The translations under genes were made by a program, and so were the position numbers. From Oleiharenicola sp. (GTDB lineage: Bacteria > Verrucomicrobiota > Verrucomicrobiia > Opitutales > Opitutaceae), in assembly GCA_025363455.1 (NCBI GenBank), contig JANYDW010000037.1:23657-87656 (forward strand): 64,000 nt of DNA, written 5' to 3'. How positions within the stretch are numbered: position 1 is the first letter of the stretch; each line of letters starts with the position of its first letter. The notes under the pieces were generated by a model. That model did no database searches. It saw only the letters and a program-made list of their open reading frames with translations, and was not told where the DNA came from. Shown here in pieces: positions 42,785 through 51,970 of the stretch.

Positions 42785-43101
42785 GATTTTTTGGGGATTG
42801 AAGACTGACGAGAGGCTGAATGCCGCAGGCTTTGTACCGTCGGTCCGATTGAACCGTAACGCTTCTGTTACGTGACTCGCGCGTAGAATCTTGCGGAGCA
42901 TTTTTTCGCCCGGCGCAAAACGGATGCGAAAAGCGGAAAAGGGAAAAATGGAAGATAACCCGACACTGCGCCGCGCTTTCGTCCATCATGTGTCACCTCC
43001 GGGCTTTGTTGCCGGGCGTGATTTTGGGCCGCGCCGGCGGTGACCGGGCCGGCTCATTTGCGCTCTTGAGGAATGGACGGTTCCGGCCACAGTCCGCGTC
43101 G
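42785..43101. other. Intergenic region, divergent promoters expected
   Basis: 317 bases between the CHRD gene and the aldo-keto reductase gene. No convincing reading frame, RNA or strong repeat. Promoters for both directions should be here, but I cannot place a -35/-10 pair with confidence. Confidence 0.5.
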
Positions 43102-44091
43102 ATGAACAATCGCATCTTCGGCAAGACGGGCAGGGCGGTGGGGGAGGTCGGCCTCGGCACGTGGCAGATCGGCGGCAACTGGGGCGACGTCCCCGATGAA
43201 ACCGGCCGGGCCGTCCTGCGCACGGCCTGCGAACTGGGGACGACCTTCTTCGACACGGCCGACGTCTACGGCGACGGCCGCAGCGAGACGCTCATCGGTA
43301 AATTTCTCAAAGAGACTGGCGCTCGTGACCGGCTCTTCATCGCCACCAAGCTCGGCCGCCGCGGCGACCCGGGCTGGCCGGGGAACTTCACCCGCGCGGT
43401 CGTGCGGCAGCACACGGAGGACTCGCTCCGCCGGCTCGGCCTCGACGCGCTCGACCTGACCCAGCTGCATTGCGTGCCGCCCGACGTGCTCATGCGCGGG
43501 GAATTGTTCGGGTGGCTCGACGAGTTGAAGCAGGAGGGCAAGATCAAGGCCTACGGCGCCAGTGTCGAGGCGATGCACGAGGCGCTCTGGTGCTGTGCGC
43601 AGCCCGGCTGTGCCTCGCTCCAGATCATCTTCAGTATTTTCCGGCAGAAACCTATTCACGCCCTGTTCGACCGGGCCCGGGCCAGCGGCGTGGCGCTCAT
43701 CGTGCGACTGCCGCTCGCCAGTGGCCTGCTCGGGGGAAAGATGACTCAGGCGACGAAGTTCCCCGCCGAGGACCACCGCAATTTCAACCGCGATGGTGCG
43801 GCATTCAATGTCGGCGAGACCTTTGCCGGCCTACCTTTTGCCAAGGGCGTGGAACTGGCTGACGGGTTAAAACCGGCGGTGCCCGTCGGGCTGGCCATGT
43901 CCGAGTGGGCCCTGCGCTGGTGTCTCGATTTTGAGGCTGTCAGCGTAATCATTCCCGGAGCGAAGAATCCCGAGCAGACCCGCGCCAATATCCGGGCCGG
44001 GGCGTTGGCGCCGCTCGGCGCCACGCAACACGTGCAACTCGCGGCGTTCTACGAGCAGCAGGTCGCGGCGCACATCCGGGGACCGTACTGA
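43102..44091 (+). CDS. Aldo/keto reductase family protein
   Basis: 329 residues from the ATG at 43102. NADPH-dependent TIM-barrel oxidoreductase. The catalytic tetrad region is visible: Asp and Tyr in FFDTADVYGDGRSE (residues about 49-62), Lys in FIATKLGRRG, and the LTQLHC position where His117 of the family sits. The cofactor-binding end SVIIPGAKNPEQTRAN (about 285-300) is typical of YdhF/Tas-like AKRs. The substrate is not predictable; neighbours give no pathway. Confidence 0.9.
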   Translation: MNNRIFGKTGRAVGEVGLGTWQIGGNWGDVPDETGRAVLRTACELGTTFFDTADVYGDGRSETLIGKFLKETGARDRLFIATKLGRRGDPGWPGNFTRAVVRQHTEDSLRRLGLDALDLTQLHCVPPDVLMRGELFGWLDELKQEGKIKAYGASVEAMHEALWCCAQPGCASLQIIFSIFRQKPIHALFDRARASGVALIVRLPLASGLLGGKMTQATKFPAEDHRNFNRDGAAFNVGETFAGLPFAKGVELADGLKPAVPVGLAMSEWALRWCLDFEAVSVIIPGAKNPEQTRANIRAGALAPLGATQHVQLAAFYEQQVAAHIRGPY

Positions 44092-44154
44092 GGAACAGTG
44101 ACACCTTGACGACCTGGTTATCGTGCAGGAGGAGCAGGATAGCTTGGCGATTCG

Positions 44155-44523
44155 CTAGCTTACCGCGCGGGCGGCGGTCCGGTGCAGGGTATGCGAGGTA
44201 ATGATAGTCGTCCGGTGGTGCACCTTGCCGTCCATCATATAGAAATCAAATTTGCCGCCGCGAAATACGACGTTGGGGACCACAATACCCGACCGGCGGA
44301 AGACGCAGCCGGCTTGGGTGACCAGCCCGGACGGGCGGTCGGCCCGGTTGGAGCTGAGGTGCACTCCGCCTCCTCCCAGCCATTCGAGTTCGTACCGGGT
44401 GTGCTTCGTGATCACTTCCAACCGGTCTCCGGCTTGCAACGTGGAGAGGTCGATCTCCTCCGGTCCGTGTCGCACCTGATTTTCCATGAACATCTCCCAG
44501 GTAGTGCCAAGGGGCGGAGGCAT
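44155..44523 (-). CDS. Small protein of unknown function
   Basis: 122 residues from an ATG at 44523 (a GTG at 44562 would add 13). No signal peptide or membrane helix. A short helical start (TTWEMFMENQVRHG) precedes several strands: LSTLQAGDRLEVITKHTRYELEWLG and HLSSNRADRPSGLVTQAGCVFRR, ending with FDFYMMDGKVHHRTTIITS. It may be a compact beta-barrel; the pattern of a D-R-L-E-V strand followed by Y-E-L-E-W suggests a small OB- or SH3-like fold. I do not recognise a family. It lies alone between two plus-strand genes. Confidence 0.6.
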   Translation of the reverse strand: MPPPLGTTWEMFMENQVRHGPEEIDLSTLQAGDRLEVITKHTRYELEWLGGGGVHLSSNRADRPSGLVTQAGCVFRRSGIVVPNVVFRGGKFDFYMMDGKVHHRTTIITSHTLHRTAARAVS

Positions 44524-44800
44524 GGGCGGTCCGGAATTTTCCTTTGGGACAGGATTGTGCACTGGGATGATTCGGTGATGAAAGCCTGATGTCGAGATAG
44601 CCGGTTGTCTTCAGATGACCAGTACGAACTGATCAGGTTCCGTCCGGAAAGCAGCTCGCGCCAGAGTTGTGATTCATTCGCTACCTGACGATAAAGTTTT
44701 TATTCATCCTCGGCTCCTCAAGTTTACCTCGCGCGGGTCGGCGGACGAACGGTCTTGCCCGGGCCCGCCCGGGCCGCACAGTCGGGAGCGTCAACCCCGC

Positions 44801-47800
44801 ATGAAACTACCCCGTGCTTCGCTGGCCGCACTGCTTCTGGCGCAGGCCCAAGAGACCTTCAACGACTGCGCGGCGAAGTTCATGCTGATTGCGCTGACGC
44901 AACAAGTGGCGCGTGCGGCGGGGGAGGATCCGAAGCCGATGGTATCGCTGATCGCGGCGCTGCTCATTCTGCCTTACGTGGTGTTCGGGCCGATCTGCGG
45001 ATGGCTCGCCGACCGGTTTCCGAAACGTACGGTGATCAGCTGGGTGCTCGTATCCCAGATTGGGGTGATGGCTCTGCTGGTGTCGGCCTTGTGGCTGCGG
45101 TCCTACTGGGGGTCGATGATTTGTTTCTTTCTCCTGTCGGTGCAGACAGCGGTGCTTGCGCCGGCCAAGCGCGGCATTTTGTTCGAATACGTCGGCGAGG
45201 CGAAGCTGTCCCGGTTTGTCGGCTACATGGAGATGTTGAACATCACGGCGGTCCTGGTGGGATCGTTTGCGGGCGGTCAGTTGTTTGCCCATTGGCTGGG
45301 GGCGGGAAATGATATCTGGCAGGCCGGGCTCAAGGTGACCTGGGTCCTGACGGGGCTGGCGGTGGTCGCGTGGGCATTTTTCCAAGTGGCTCAGCCCACC
45401 AAGGCCCAGTCGGCTGAGCCTTTCCGCTGGGGCCTCTGGGTGCACCACTTCACGGACGTGATGCAGGTGTGGCGCGACCGGCCGCTCTGGCGTTCGGCAA
45501 TGGGGATCTGTTTTTTCTATGCGGTGGGCGGCTACGTGTCCCTGCTCATTCCTCAGATCGCCTACGAAATGGAAGCGGGCGGAGTGCGGACCAGCGCGGT
45601 TTCCAGCCTGATGCTGCTGATGGTCGGGGTGGGCACCATGCTGGGCAATTTGCTGGCAGGCCTGCTTTCGCGGCGCGGGGTGGAACTGGGCCTGGCTCCG
45701 CTCGGCGGCCTAATGCTGCTCGGGACACTGGTGACAATGGGCTTCACGCCATTCGGTGGCCACGCCTTCACTGCGCTATTGATCCTGGCGGGATTCTCCA
45801 CCGGCTTCTTCCTCGTGCCGCTTTATGCCTTCATCCAACAACGGGCCGGCAACGAGCGGCGCGGGCGCGTTCTAGCGGGCGTGAGCCTGCTCGACAGCTT
45901 GGCGGGCTTTGCCATCAGCGGACTCTACCTGGCCGTGGCGGGCGATACCAACCTGGCTTGGTCACCGCACACGCAGCTCTTCCTGCTGGCGGCGGCCACG
46001 TTTGGTATGCTGCTCTACGGGGTCTGGCACATCCCGCACCACACGGTCTGCACGGTGATGCGCCTGATCGGCCCGGTCTTTTACCGGGTGAAGTCGATCG
46101 GCTGGGAGAATATTCCGTCCAGCGGCGCCCTGATGATCTGCAACCATCTTTCCTACGTGGATGCCGTCGTCCTGCAGATCGCTTCGCCGCGGCCCATGCG
46201 GTTTATCGCGTTCGCCGGGTTCGTGAAGAACCCGGTCATGCGCTTCATTTTCCGGGCGGCGGGAGTGATCCCGGTCACGGCGAACAAACCGATGAAGGGG
46301 ATCCGGCTGGCCGTGGAGGCCATCCAGAAAGGCGAACTTGTTTGCGTCTTCCCGGAGGGGGCGATCTCCCGCACGGGCCAGCTCATGATCCTCAAGCGCG
46401 GCTTCGGCCTGATCGCCGAGTCGGCCAAGGCTCCGGTCGTGCCGGCGGTGATCGATGGACTGTGGGGCTCGATTTACTCCTTTGCCGGCAACAAATACCT
46501 CTGGAAATCGCCCCGGTTGATGCCGACCCCGGTCTGCGTGGTTTTCGGCCGGCCCATCCCGCCGGCCGGGGTGAACCTCGATTCCGCCCGCCAGGCGCTG
46601 TTGGACCTCGGCGAGCAGGCGTTCCAGGAACGCCCTGCGCTGAAGCGGCATCTCGGACGGGAGGCGGTACGGGCCTTGGCGAAACATCCCCGCCGCATCG
46701 CCGTGGTGGACCGCACGGCGGCGCGGCAGGAGATGAGCGCCGGGCAGTTACTGGCAGTGGCTGCCGCTCTTTCGCGCCGGTTGCGCACCAATGTTCCCGG
46801 GCGCCGCGTGGGCATCGTACTGCCGCCGGGCGCCGGAGCCAACATTGCCAATCTCGCTGTCGCCTGCGCGGGCAAGGTGCCGGTCAACCTGAATTTCACC
46901 GCGGGTCGCGCGGCGATCGAGTCGTCGCTCCGGTTGGGCGAGATCGACACCATCATCACGGCCGACGCGATGAAGTCGAAACTCCCGAATTTTCCCTTCC
47001 CGTCGGGGACGCTCGACCTGAAGTCGGAGATCGAGGCTGCCGGGGGTAAGCGAGCCATTCTACCCTGGCTGATCGCGGCCTATGTGCTGCCCAATCAGTG
47101 GGTGGCCACGCTGCTCGGCCTGCCCCGCCGGGGCGACCACGACGAAGCGGCGCTGCTGTTCACCAGCGGCAGCTCGGGTGAACCCAAGGGCGTCATCCTC
47201 ACCCATCGCAACATCCTGGCTAACTGCGCGCAGATCTCGTCGCTCTCCATCCTGCCCGCGACCGCGACGATGCTCGGGTGCCTGCCGATCTTCCACTCGT
47301 TTGGTTTCACGGTCACGCTGTGGTATCCGATCCTGCGCGGCTGCAAGGTGGTCACTGTACCCAGCCCGCTCGACACGAGGAAGATCGTCGAGGCCATCCA
47401 GCAGGAAAAGGCGACCGTGATGGTGGGCGCCCCGACTTTCATCCGGCCCTTCCTCAAGAAGGCGACCAAGGAGGAACTCAAGACGCTCAACCTTGTTGTC
47501 ACCGGCGCGGAGAAACTGCCGATGGACCTCTACGACGCGTTTCTGCAGCAGTTCGGCATCGAGATCCTCCAGGGCTATGGGCTTACCGAAACCACCCCCG
47601 CCGCCTGCATCAACCAATATCACCCGCCGATCACGACGAAAACCGCCGAACACCAGGAGGGCAAGCGCACCGGCGCCGTGGGCCGCCTGCTGCCGGGCTC
47701 GACCGCTTGCATCGTGGATCCCGAAACCGGGGCGATACTGCCGATGACCGCGACCGGTATGCTTTGGCTGAAGGGCCCTCACGTCTTCCCCGGCTACCTT

Positions 47801-48241
47801 AAGGACGACGAGAAAACCGCGGCGGCGCTTAAGGACCGGTGGTTCATCACCGGCGACCTTGGCCGGTTTGACGAAGACGGCTTCCTCTTCATCGAGGGTC
47901 GACTCTCCCGTTTTTCCAAAATCGGCGGTGAAATGGTGCCGCATGGCACGGTTGAGCACCGCATCATCTCGGCCTTCGGCTGGGAGGAAAGTGACGGCCC
48001 GGTGGCCGTGGTCACGGGCATTCCCGATCCGTCGAAGGGGGAAGCGCTGGTGCTGCTGACCACCCGCGATGTGGCCGCCGCCGACATCCGGACCAAGCTG
48101 CTCGATGCGGGGTTTCCCAACCTGTGGGTGCCCAAGATCATCGTCAAGGTGGCGGCGATCCCGATCCTGGGCTCCGGCAAGACCGACCTCAAGGCCTGCC
48201 GCGCCTTGGCGCAGGAGCACGCCGCGGCGCTGGCGGAGTGA
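44801..48241 (+). CDS. MFS lysophospholipid transporter / PlsC acyltransferase / acyl-ACP ligase fusion
   Basis: 1146 residues from the ATG at 44801; upstream frame to 44669 lacks similarity. Residues 1 to about 415 form twelve membrane helices of an LplT-like MFS (QAQETFNDCAAKF, LADRFPKRT). Residues about 425-620 are a PlsC-type acyltransferase with NHLSYVD (448-454) and FPEGAISRTG (517-526). Residues about 630-1140 are an AMP-forming acyl ligase with TSGSSGEPKG (788-797), GYGLTETTPAA and the late GDLGRFDEDGFLFIEGR. In E. coli LplT and the bifunctional Aas are separate, adjacent genes that flip, reacylate and recycle lysophospholipid; here all three steps are one chain. Catalytic motifs in each domain look intact. 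Confidence 0.9.
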   Translation: MKLPRASLAALLLAQAQETFNDCAAKFMLIALTQQVARAAGEDPKPMVSLIAALLILPYVVFGPICGWLADRFPKRTVISWVLVSQIGVMALLVSALWLRSYWGSMICFFLLSVQTAVLAPAKRGILFEYVGEAKLSRFVGYMEMLNITAVLVGSFAGGQLFAHWLGAGNDIWQAGLKVTWVLTGLAVVAWAFFQVAQPTKAQSAEPFRWGLWVHHFTDVMQVWRDRPLWRSAMGICFFYAVGGYVSLLIPQIAYEMEAGGVRTSAVSSLMLLMVGVGTMLGNLLAGLLSRRGVELGLAPLGGLMLLGTLVTMGFTPFGGHAFTALLILAGFSTGFFLVPLYAFIQQRAGNERRGRVLAGVSLLDSLAGFAISGLYLAVAGDTNLAWSPHTQLFLLAAATFGMLLYGVWHIPHHTVCTVMRLIGPVFYRVKSIGWENIPSSGALMICNHLSYVDAVVLQIASPRPMRFIAFAGFVKNPVMRFIFRAAGVIPVTANKPMKGIRLAVEAIQKGELVCVFPEGAISRTGQLMILKRGFGLIAESAKAPVVPAVIDGLWGSIYSFAGNKYLWKSPRLMPTPVCVVFGRPIPPAGVNLDSARQALLDLGEQAFQERPALKRHLGREAVRALAKHPRRIAVVDRTAARQEMSAGQLLAVAAALSRRLRTNVPGRRVGIVLPPGAGANIANLAVACAGKVPVNLNFTAGRAAIESSLRLGEIDTIITADAMKSKLPNFPFPSGTLDLKSEIEAAGGKRAILPWLIAAYVLPNQWVATLLGLPRRGDHDEAALLFTSGSSGEPKGVILTHRNILANCAQISSLSILPATATMLGCLPIFHSFGFTVTLWYPILRGCKVVTVPSPLDTRKIVEAIQQEKATVMVGAPTFIRPFLKKATKEELKTLNLVVTGAEKLPMDLYDAFLQQFGIEILQGYGLTETTPAACINQYHPPITTKTAEHQEGKRTGAVGRLLPGSTACIVDPETGAILPMTATGMLWLKGPHVFPGYLKDDEKTAAALKDRWFITGDLGRFDEDGFLFIEGRLSRFSKIGGEMVPHGTVEHRIISAFGWEESDGPVAVVTGIPDPSKGEALVLLTTRDVAAADIRTKLLDAGFPNLWVPKIIVKVAAIPILGSGKTDLKACRALAQEHAAALAE

Positions 48242-48283
48242 GGCTCGTCCTTTCGGGTCCGTGGTTTTTGGCGCGGTAGCGCC

Positions 48284-48319
48284 GGTAGGGACGGACCGCT
48301 GGGCCGTCCGTGACTATCC
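48284..48319. repeat. GGTAGGG-type hairpin
   Basis: GGTAGGGACGGAC...GTCCGTGACTATCC, a hairpin with imperfect outer arms starting GGTAGGG. It lies between the convergent fusion-protein gene and the SetA-like MFS gene. Confidence 0.65.
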
Positions 48320-48359
48320 CGGCGGCGGCGCCCTCCCTGTCCAATCACGTTTGGTTGCC

Positions 48360-49583
48360 TCAAACTGGCGCGGTACTGGCCGCCTGTTCGTGCTTCTCGC
48401 GGGCCAGCCACAGCAACAGGAAGGCCACGCCGCACAGCGCGGCACACACCAAAAACACCGGGCGATAACCGAGCACCTGGGACAACGTGCCGAAGAAGAG
48501 GTAGCCCACGGTCGAGCCGATGCGGTTGGCCGTGGTGTAGAGATTGGTGGCGGTGCCCGGCTGGTCGGGAATATAACTTTGGAAGAAGGTGATCGCGATG
48601 CCGGAGATCACGGCGATCATCGCGGCGCTGAGGATCTGCAACGGATAGATATGCCAGGGCTCGCGTACGAAGAACAGCAGGAGGTAATAGGCGATGGCGA
48701 TGATGACGCCGATGCGGATCAGCCGGCCGGGGTGTCCGCGCGAGGCGAGGAGCCCGAAGTAGAACATGAAGGGCAGCTCGAAGATCGGGGCCACGCTGTA
48801 GGCGATGCCGATCTGCCGTTCATGGCCGCCCAAGGTGCGCAGGATCATCAGGGGCAGGTTCGACATGCCCATGGTGATGCAGACAAACGTGAGGGCGATG
48901 GCCAGGAAGTAGCAGAGCAGGTCCGGTCGGCGCAGGACCTGCCCGAGTGGCGTGCGCGTGGCAGCATTGCTCGCGGGCGGCGGCCGCGCCGGGATGAACA
49001 GCCATACAAAAACCAACAGCACGGCAAAGAGCGAGCCGCAGACGAGAAAAATGCCCCGGTAGGACGCTTGCACCATGACCCAGGCTGAGATGGCCGGCCC
49101 GATCGTCCAGGCCAGCGAGAAGAGCAGCCGGAATATGTTCATGTAGAGCGGCGCCTCGGAGTCGGGGATGCCGTCACGGCCGACTTCCTCCCGCGCCGCG
49201 GCAAACAACTGGGCAAACGAGATGGACGATACGCCCAGGGCGAGCGAGCCGATGACCGTCAGCCACACCACATCACGCACGAAGGCATAGCTGGCGTAGC
49301 CCGCCGCACCGCACGCGCAACTGGCCAACAAGATGGAACGCCGCGTGAAACGGGTGTCAGACCAGCGGGCCAGCGCCGTGCTGATGACGATGCCGCACAC
49401 CGTGGTGATCGTCATGAACATGCCAAACACCCAGTTGGACATGCCGACCTCGATGGTGCCGAACATCGAGTAGAACGGCGCCACGAACGAGTAGGCCATG
49501 CCAAGGATCAGGTTGCACACCAGCAGCACAACGAACTCGCGCTTGGCGAGCAGACGGCGGCAGGGAATGAGGAGCGCGTTCAT
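48360..49583 (-). CDS. SetA/SotB-like MFS sugar efflux transporter
   Basis: 407 residues with about twelve membrane helices. The N-terminal half resembles E. coli SetA: GMSNWVFGMFMTITTVCGIVIS, ALARWSDTRFTRRSIL (cytoplasmic loop 2-3 motif) and QLFAAAREE followed by FSLAWTIGPAISAWV. SetA-type proteins export sugars and sugar analogues by proton antiport. It is on the same strand as the Ldh-type and hydroxyacid dehydrogenase genes upstream, separated by a long palindrome, so a shared pathway is possible but unproven. Confidence 0.82.
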   Translation of the reverse strand: MNALLIPCRRLLAKREFVVLLVCNLILGMAYSFVAPFYSMFGTIEVGMSNWVFGMFMTITTVCGIVISTALARWSDTRFTRRSILLASCACGAAGYASYAFVRDVVWLTVIGSLALGVSSISFAQLFAAAREEVGRDGIPDSEAPLYMNIFRLLFSLAWTIGPAISAWVMVQASYRGIFLVCGSLFAVLLVFVWLFIPARPPPASNAATRTPLGQVLRRPDLLCYFLAIALTFVCITMGMSNLPLMILRTLGGHERQIGIAYSVAPIFELPFMFYFGLLASRGHPGRLIRIGVIIAIAYYLLLFFVREPWHIYPLQILSAAMIAVISGIAITFFQSYIPDQPGTATNLYTTANRIGSTVGYLFFGTLSQVLGYRPVFLVCAALCGVAFLLLWLAREKHEQAASTAPV

Positions 49584-49605
49584 GGCTGGGAATGCCTGGT
49601 TTAAA

Positions 49606-49672
49606 GGGTAGGGCGCGACCGCTGGGCGCGCCGCGGATTAATTACGGCGGGCCCAGCGGTCCCGCCCTACCC
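49606..49672. repeat. GGGTAGGGC...GCCCTACCC long palindrome
   Basis: Arms of about 22 bases, GGGTAGGGCGCGACCGCTGG and CCAGCGGTCCCGCCCTACCC, separated by about 20 bases; nearly perfect. It fills the 103-base gap between the SetA-like and Ldh-type genes. Confidence 0.85.
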
Positions 49673-49686
49673 GGCGGGTACGCTGG

Positions 49687-50781
49687 TCAGATCACCACGG
49701 TCTTCAAGCTGGCGGTTGACCAAGCCGGCTGCCCGGTTTCTCGCGCCAGTTCGTTGAAGGCGTCGACCTCGGCCGCGCTGAAGAGCAGGCCGCCGGCCTT
49801 GGCGGTATGGGCCGCCCAGGTGGCCTCGAGCTGTCCGGGCAGCATGCACTTCTCATTGCCGTGTCCGAGCACATCGGCGATGACGGCCTTCACGTTCTGT
49901 TGCTGGTTACGACCCTTGGCAAAGGCGCCACCGTTGATGGCCTCGGGATGGATGACTTGGAAGAAGAACACACAGGTGCCTTTGTCGCCCTCGGCCTGGG
50001 CCCAGCGGTTGCGGAGGGTGGGCAGCGAGCCGCCAACGAAGCCGCCGACGATTTCGTTGATGAGCGAGAGGCCATAACCTTTGTGCGCGCCGAAAGGCAG
50101 GAGCGAGGTGGCGAGGTTTGGGTCAGTGGTCGGATTGCCGTCCTTGTCCACGGCGGCGAGCGGGGGCAATGGCTTGCCCTCGCGCTTGAGCTGCTGCACG
50201 CGACCCATGGCGACCACGGAGGTGGCCCAGTCGATGACGATCGGGTAGCCGACGGCGTCGGTGGTGGGGAAACCCCAGGAGTGCGGGTTGGTGCCGAGGG
50301 TGGGGAACTTGCCGCCGAAAGGTACCACCTCGGCCAGCGCCGCGGTGCAGTTGGTGTAGGCGATGTAGCCCCGCTTGGCGGCGTCCATCACGTAACCGCC
50401 GCCCCAGAGATAATGGAAGGCGTTGTCCACCGAGACGGTGCCGACGCCGTATTGGTCGGCGAGACGGATGGCCTCGTTCATGGCCCGGTAGGCCGTGGAC
50501 TGGCCGAGCTTCCTGTTGGCGTTCCAGATCTTGGCGGCGGCGAAGCGCGAGGGCTTTTCCTCGATCTTGGCCTGGGGCACGCAGCCCTTGGAGCCGGAGC
50601 CGAACAGATGGTCGAGGTGGAGGGCCTTGATGCCGTTGTGCGTACGGATGCCGTGGCGTGTGGCCTCGGCGCAGACGAGGGCGCCCTCACGGGATTCGTC
50701 GGCGTCAAAGCCGCGGTGCTGGTAGGCGGCCTGGACGAGTGCGTTGTGCTGCGACTCAGGGACGATGTGGAAGGTTTCCAT
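49687..50781 (-). CDS. Ldh-family (malate/L-lactate-type) NAD(P)-dependent dehydrogenase
   Basis: 364 residues, full length for the Ldh_2 family (YlbC, ComC, L-sulfolactate and delta-1-piperideine reductases). Motifs are RHGIRTHNGIKALHLD, the substrate/cofactor block TNCTAALAEVVPFGGKFPTLGTNP, TSVVAMGRVQQLKREG, and LLPFGAHKGYGLSLINEI. Members oxidise L-2-hydroxyacids such as malate, lactate, ureidoglycolate or 3-sulfolactate; substrate cannot be told here. It is followed upstream, on the same strand, by a D-isomer-type hydroxyacid dehydrogenase and divergently by a GlcD-like oxidase, a set built around a 2-hydroxy/2-oxo acid. Confidence 0.9.
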   Translation of the reverse strand: METFHIVPESQHNALVQAAYQHRGFDADESREGALVCAEATRHGIRTHNGIKALHLDHLFGSGSKGCVPQAKIEEKPSRFAAAKIWNANRKLGQSTAYRAMNEAIRLADQYGVGTVSVDNAFHYLWGGGYVMDAAKRGYIAYTNCTAALAEVVPFGGKFPTLGTNPHSWGFPTTDAVGYPIVIDWATSVVAMGRVQQLKREGKPLPPLAAVDKDGNPTTDPNLATSLLPFGAHKGYGLSLINEIVGGFVGGSLPTLRNRWAQAEGDKGTCVFFFQVIHPEAINGGAFAKGRNQQQNVKAVIADVLGHGNEKCMLPGQLEATWAAHTAKAGGLLFSAAEVDAFNELARETGQPAWSTASLKTVVI

Positions 50782-50885
50782 GGGAAGGACTGAAGGGCTG
50801 AATGACTGAATAGCTGAAAAGATTGAAGCGGCTCAAGGACTGGAGGGCGAAAGGCGTTCAGCCCTTCAGCTTTTCAGTCCTTCAG
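50782..50885. repeat. CTGAA/TTCAG repeat tract
   Basis: Left part 50785-50825 holds tandem CTGAA-type units (GGACTGAAGGGCTGAATGAC, then AGCTGAAAAG); right part 50857-50890 holds TTCAGCCCTTCAGCTTTTC and TTCAGTCCTTCAGCTTTTC. The two halves are inverted relative to each other. The right part runs into the 3' end of the hydroxyacid dehydrogenase gene and supplies its stop codon. Confidence 0.75.
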
Positions 50886-51858
50886 CTTTTCGCACCGGCA
50901 CCTCGGGGTTGATCTGGGCGAGGGGTTTCTCGCCGTGCATGGCGAGGATGAGGTTCTTCACCGCGGCGGTGGCCTGGCGGACGACGCTCTCGTAGGTGCG
51001 CGAGCCGACGTGTGGAGTGCAGACGACGTTCGGCAGCTTAAGCAACGGGTGGTCGGCGCGGGGCGGTTCTTCGTCGAGCACGTCGGTGCCGTAGCCGCCG
51101 ACCTGGCCGGATTTCAGCGCCTCAATCATGTCAGCCGTGTGGACGATCTCGCCGCGGGCGCAGTTAAGGATGAGCACGCCCTTCTTCATCTTCGGAAAGG
51201 ATTTCGCGCTGATCATGTCGCGCGTCTCAGGGGTGAGATTGGTGTGGAGCGACAGGTAGTCGGCGGCGGCATAGACCTCGTCGAGGGTGGCGGCCCGCTT
51301 CACGTTGTTTGCGGCGGCAAACTTTTCATCCCAATAGACGTCGAAACCGATCACGTTCATGCCGAAGGCCCGGGCGCGGATCGCGACCTCCTTGCCGATG
51401 CGGCCGAGGCCGACGATGCCGATGGTCTTCTCGAGGAGTTCGTGGCCGGTCTTGCGCTTCCAGCCGCCGCTGCGGGTGGAATCAGTGTGGTAGAACAGGT
51501 TCTTCTCGAGCGCGAGGAGCAGCAGAAAAGTGTGTTCGGCCACGGTGGTGTGGTTGACGCCCGGCGTGAAGAGCAGTGGCAGGCCGAACTCGGTGCAGGA
51601 CTTGACGTCGATCTTGTCCACGCCGATGCCGTATTTGCTGATGACCTTAAGACGAGGGATCGCCTTTTCGAGGACCTTGCGGGTGATGAGATCGTCGCCG
51701 CAGATGTAGCCGTCAATGTCGCCGACGAGGGCCAGGGTGTCGGCCTCATTGAGCGGACCGCGGGCTCGGATGATTTCCCAGCCGGTGTCAGCCAGTAGCT
51801 GGTGGTGGCCGCCGGGAGTGTCTTGAAACGAGGTGGTCGTGAGGAGGATGCGCGTCAT
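50866..51858 (-). CDS. D-isomer-specific 2-hydroxyacid dehydrogenase (SerA-like)
   Basis: 330 residues from the ATG at 51858. Catalytic and NAD domains of the phosphoglycerate/D-lactate dehydrogenase family: KVISKYGIGVDKIDV, TPGVNHTTVAEHTFLLLLAL, the dinucleotide fold GIVGLGRIGKEVA (about 148-160), NCARGEIV with catalytic Arg, Glu in DVLDEEPPR, and catalytic His in CTPHVGSRTYES. No ACT regulatory domain, so it is not a typical long SerA. The last residues (KAEGLKS) are encoded by the adjacent CTGAA repeat. Relatives include hydroxypyruvate reductase and (S)-sulfolactate dehydrogenase. Confidence 0.92.
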   Translation of the reverse strand: MTRILLTTTSFQDTPGGHHQLLADTGWEIIRARGPLNEADTLALVGDIDGYICGDDLITRKVLEKAIPRLKVISKYGIGVDKIDVKSCTEFGLPLLFTPGVNHTTVAEHTFLLLLALEKNLFYHTDSTRSGGWKRKTGHELLEKTIGIVGLGRIGKEVAIRARAFGMNVIGFDVYWDEKFAAANNVKRAATLDEVYAAADYLSLHTNLTPETRDMISAKSFPKMKKGVLILNCARGEIVHTADMIEALKSGQVGGYGTDVLDEEPPRADHPLLKLPNVVCTPHVGSRTYESVVRQATAAVKNLILAMHGEKPLAQINPEVPVRKAEGLKS

Positions 51859-51970
51859 GGGAAGGTCGATCTGAACAGAGGGCAGCAGTGCACACAAAGC
51901 GAAACTTGCCGGGACGCTGTCCTACGGGGTTGCCCTGAGACCGAAGACTTCGTTGAGTCTTGTTTCGCTA

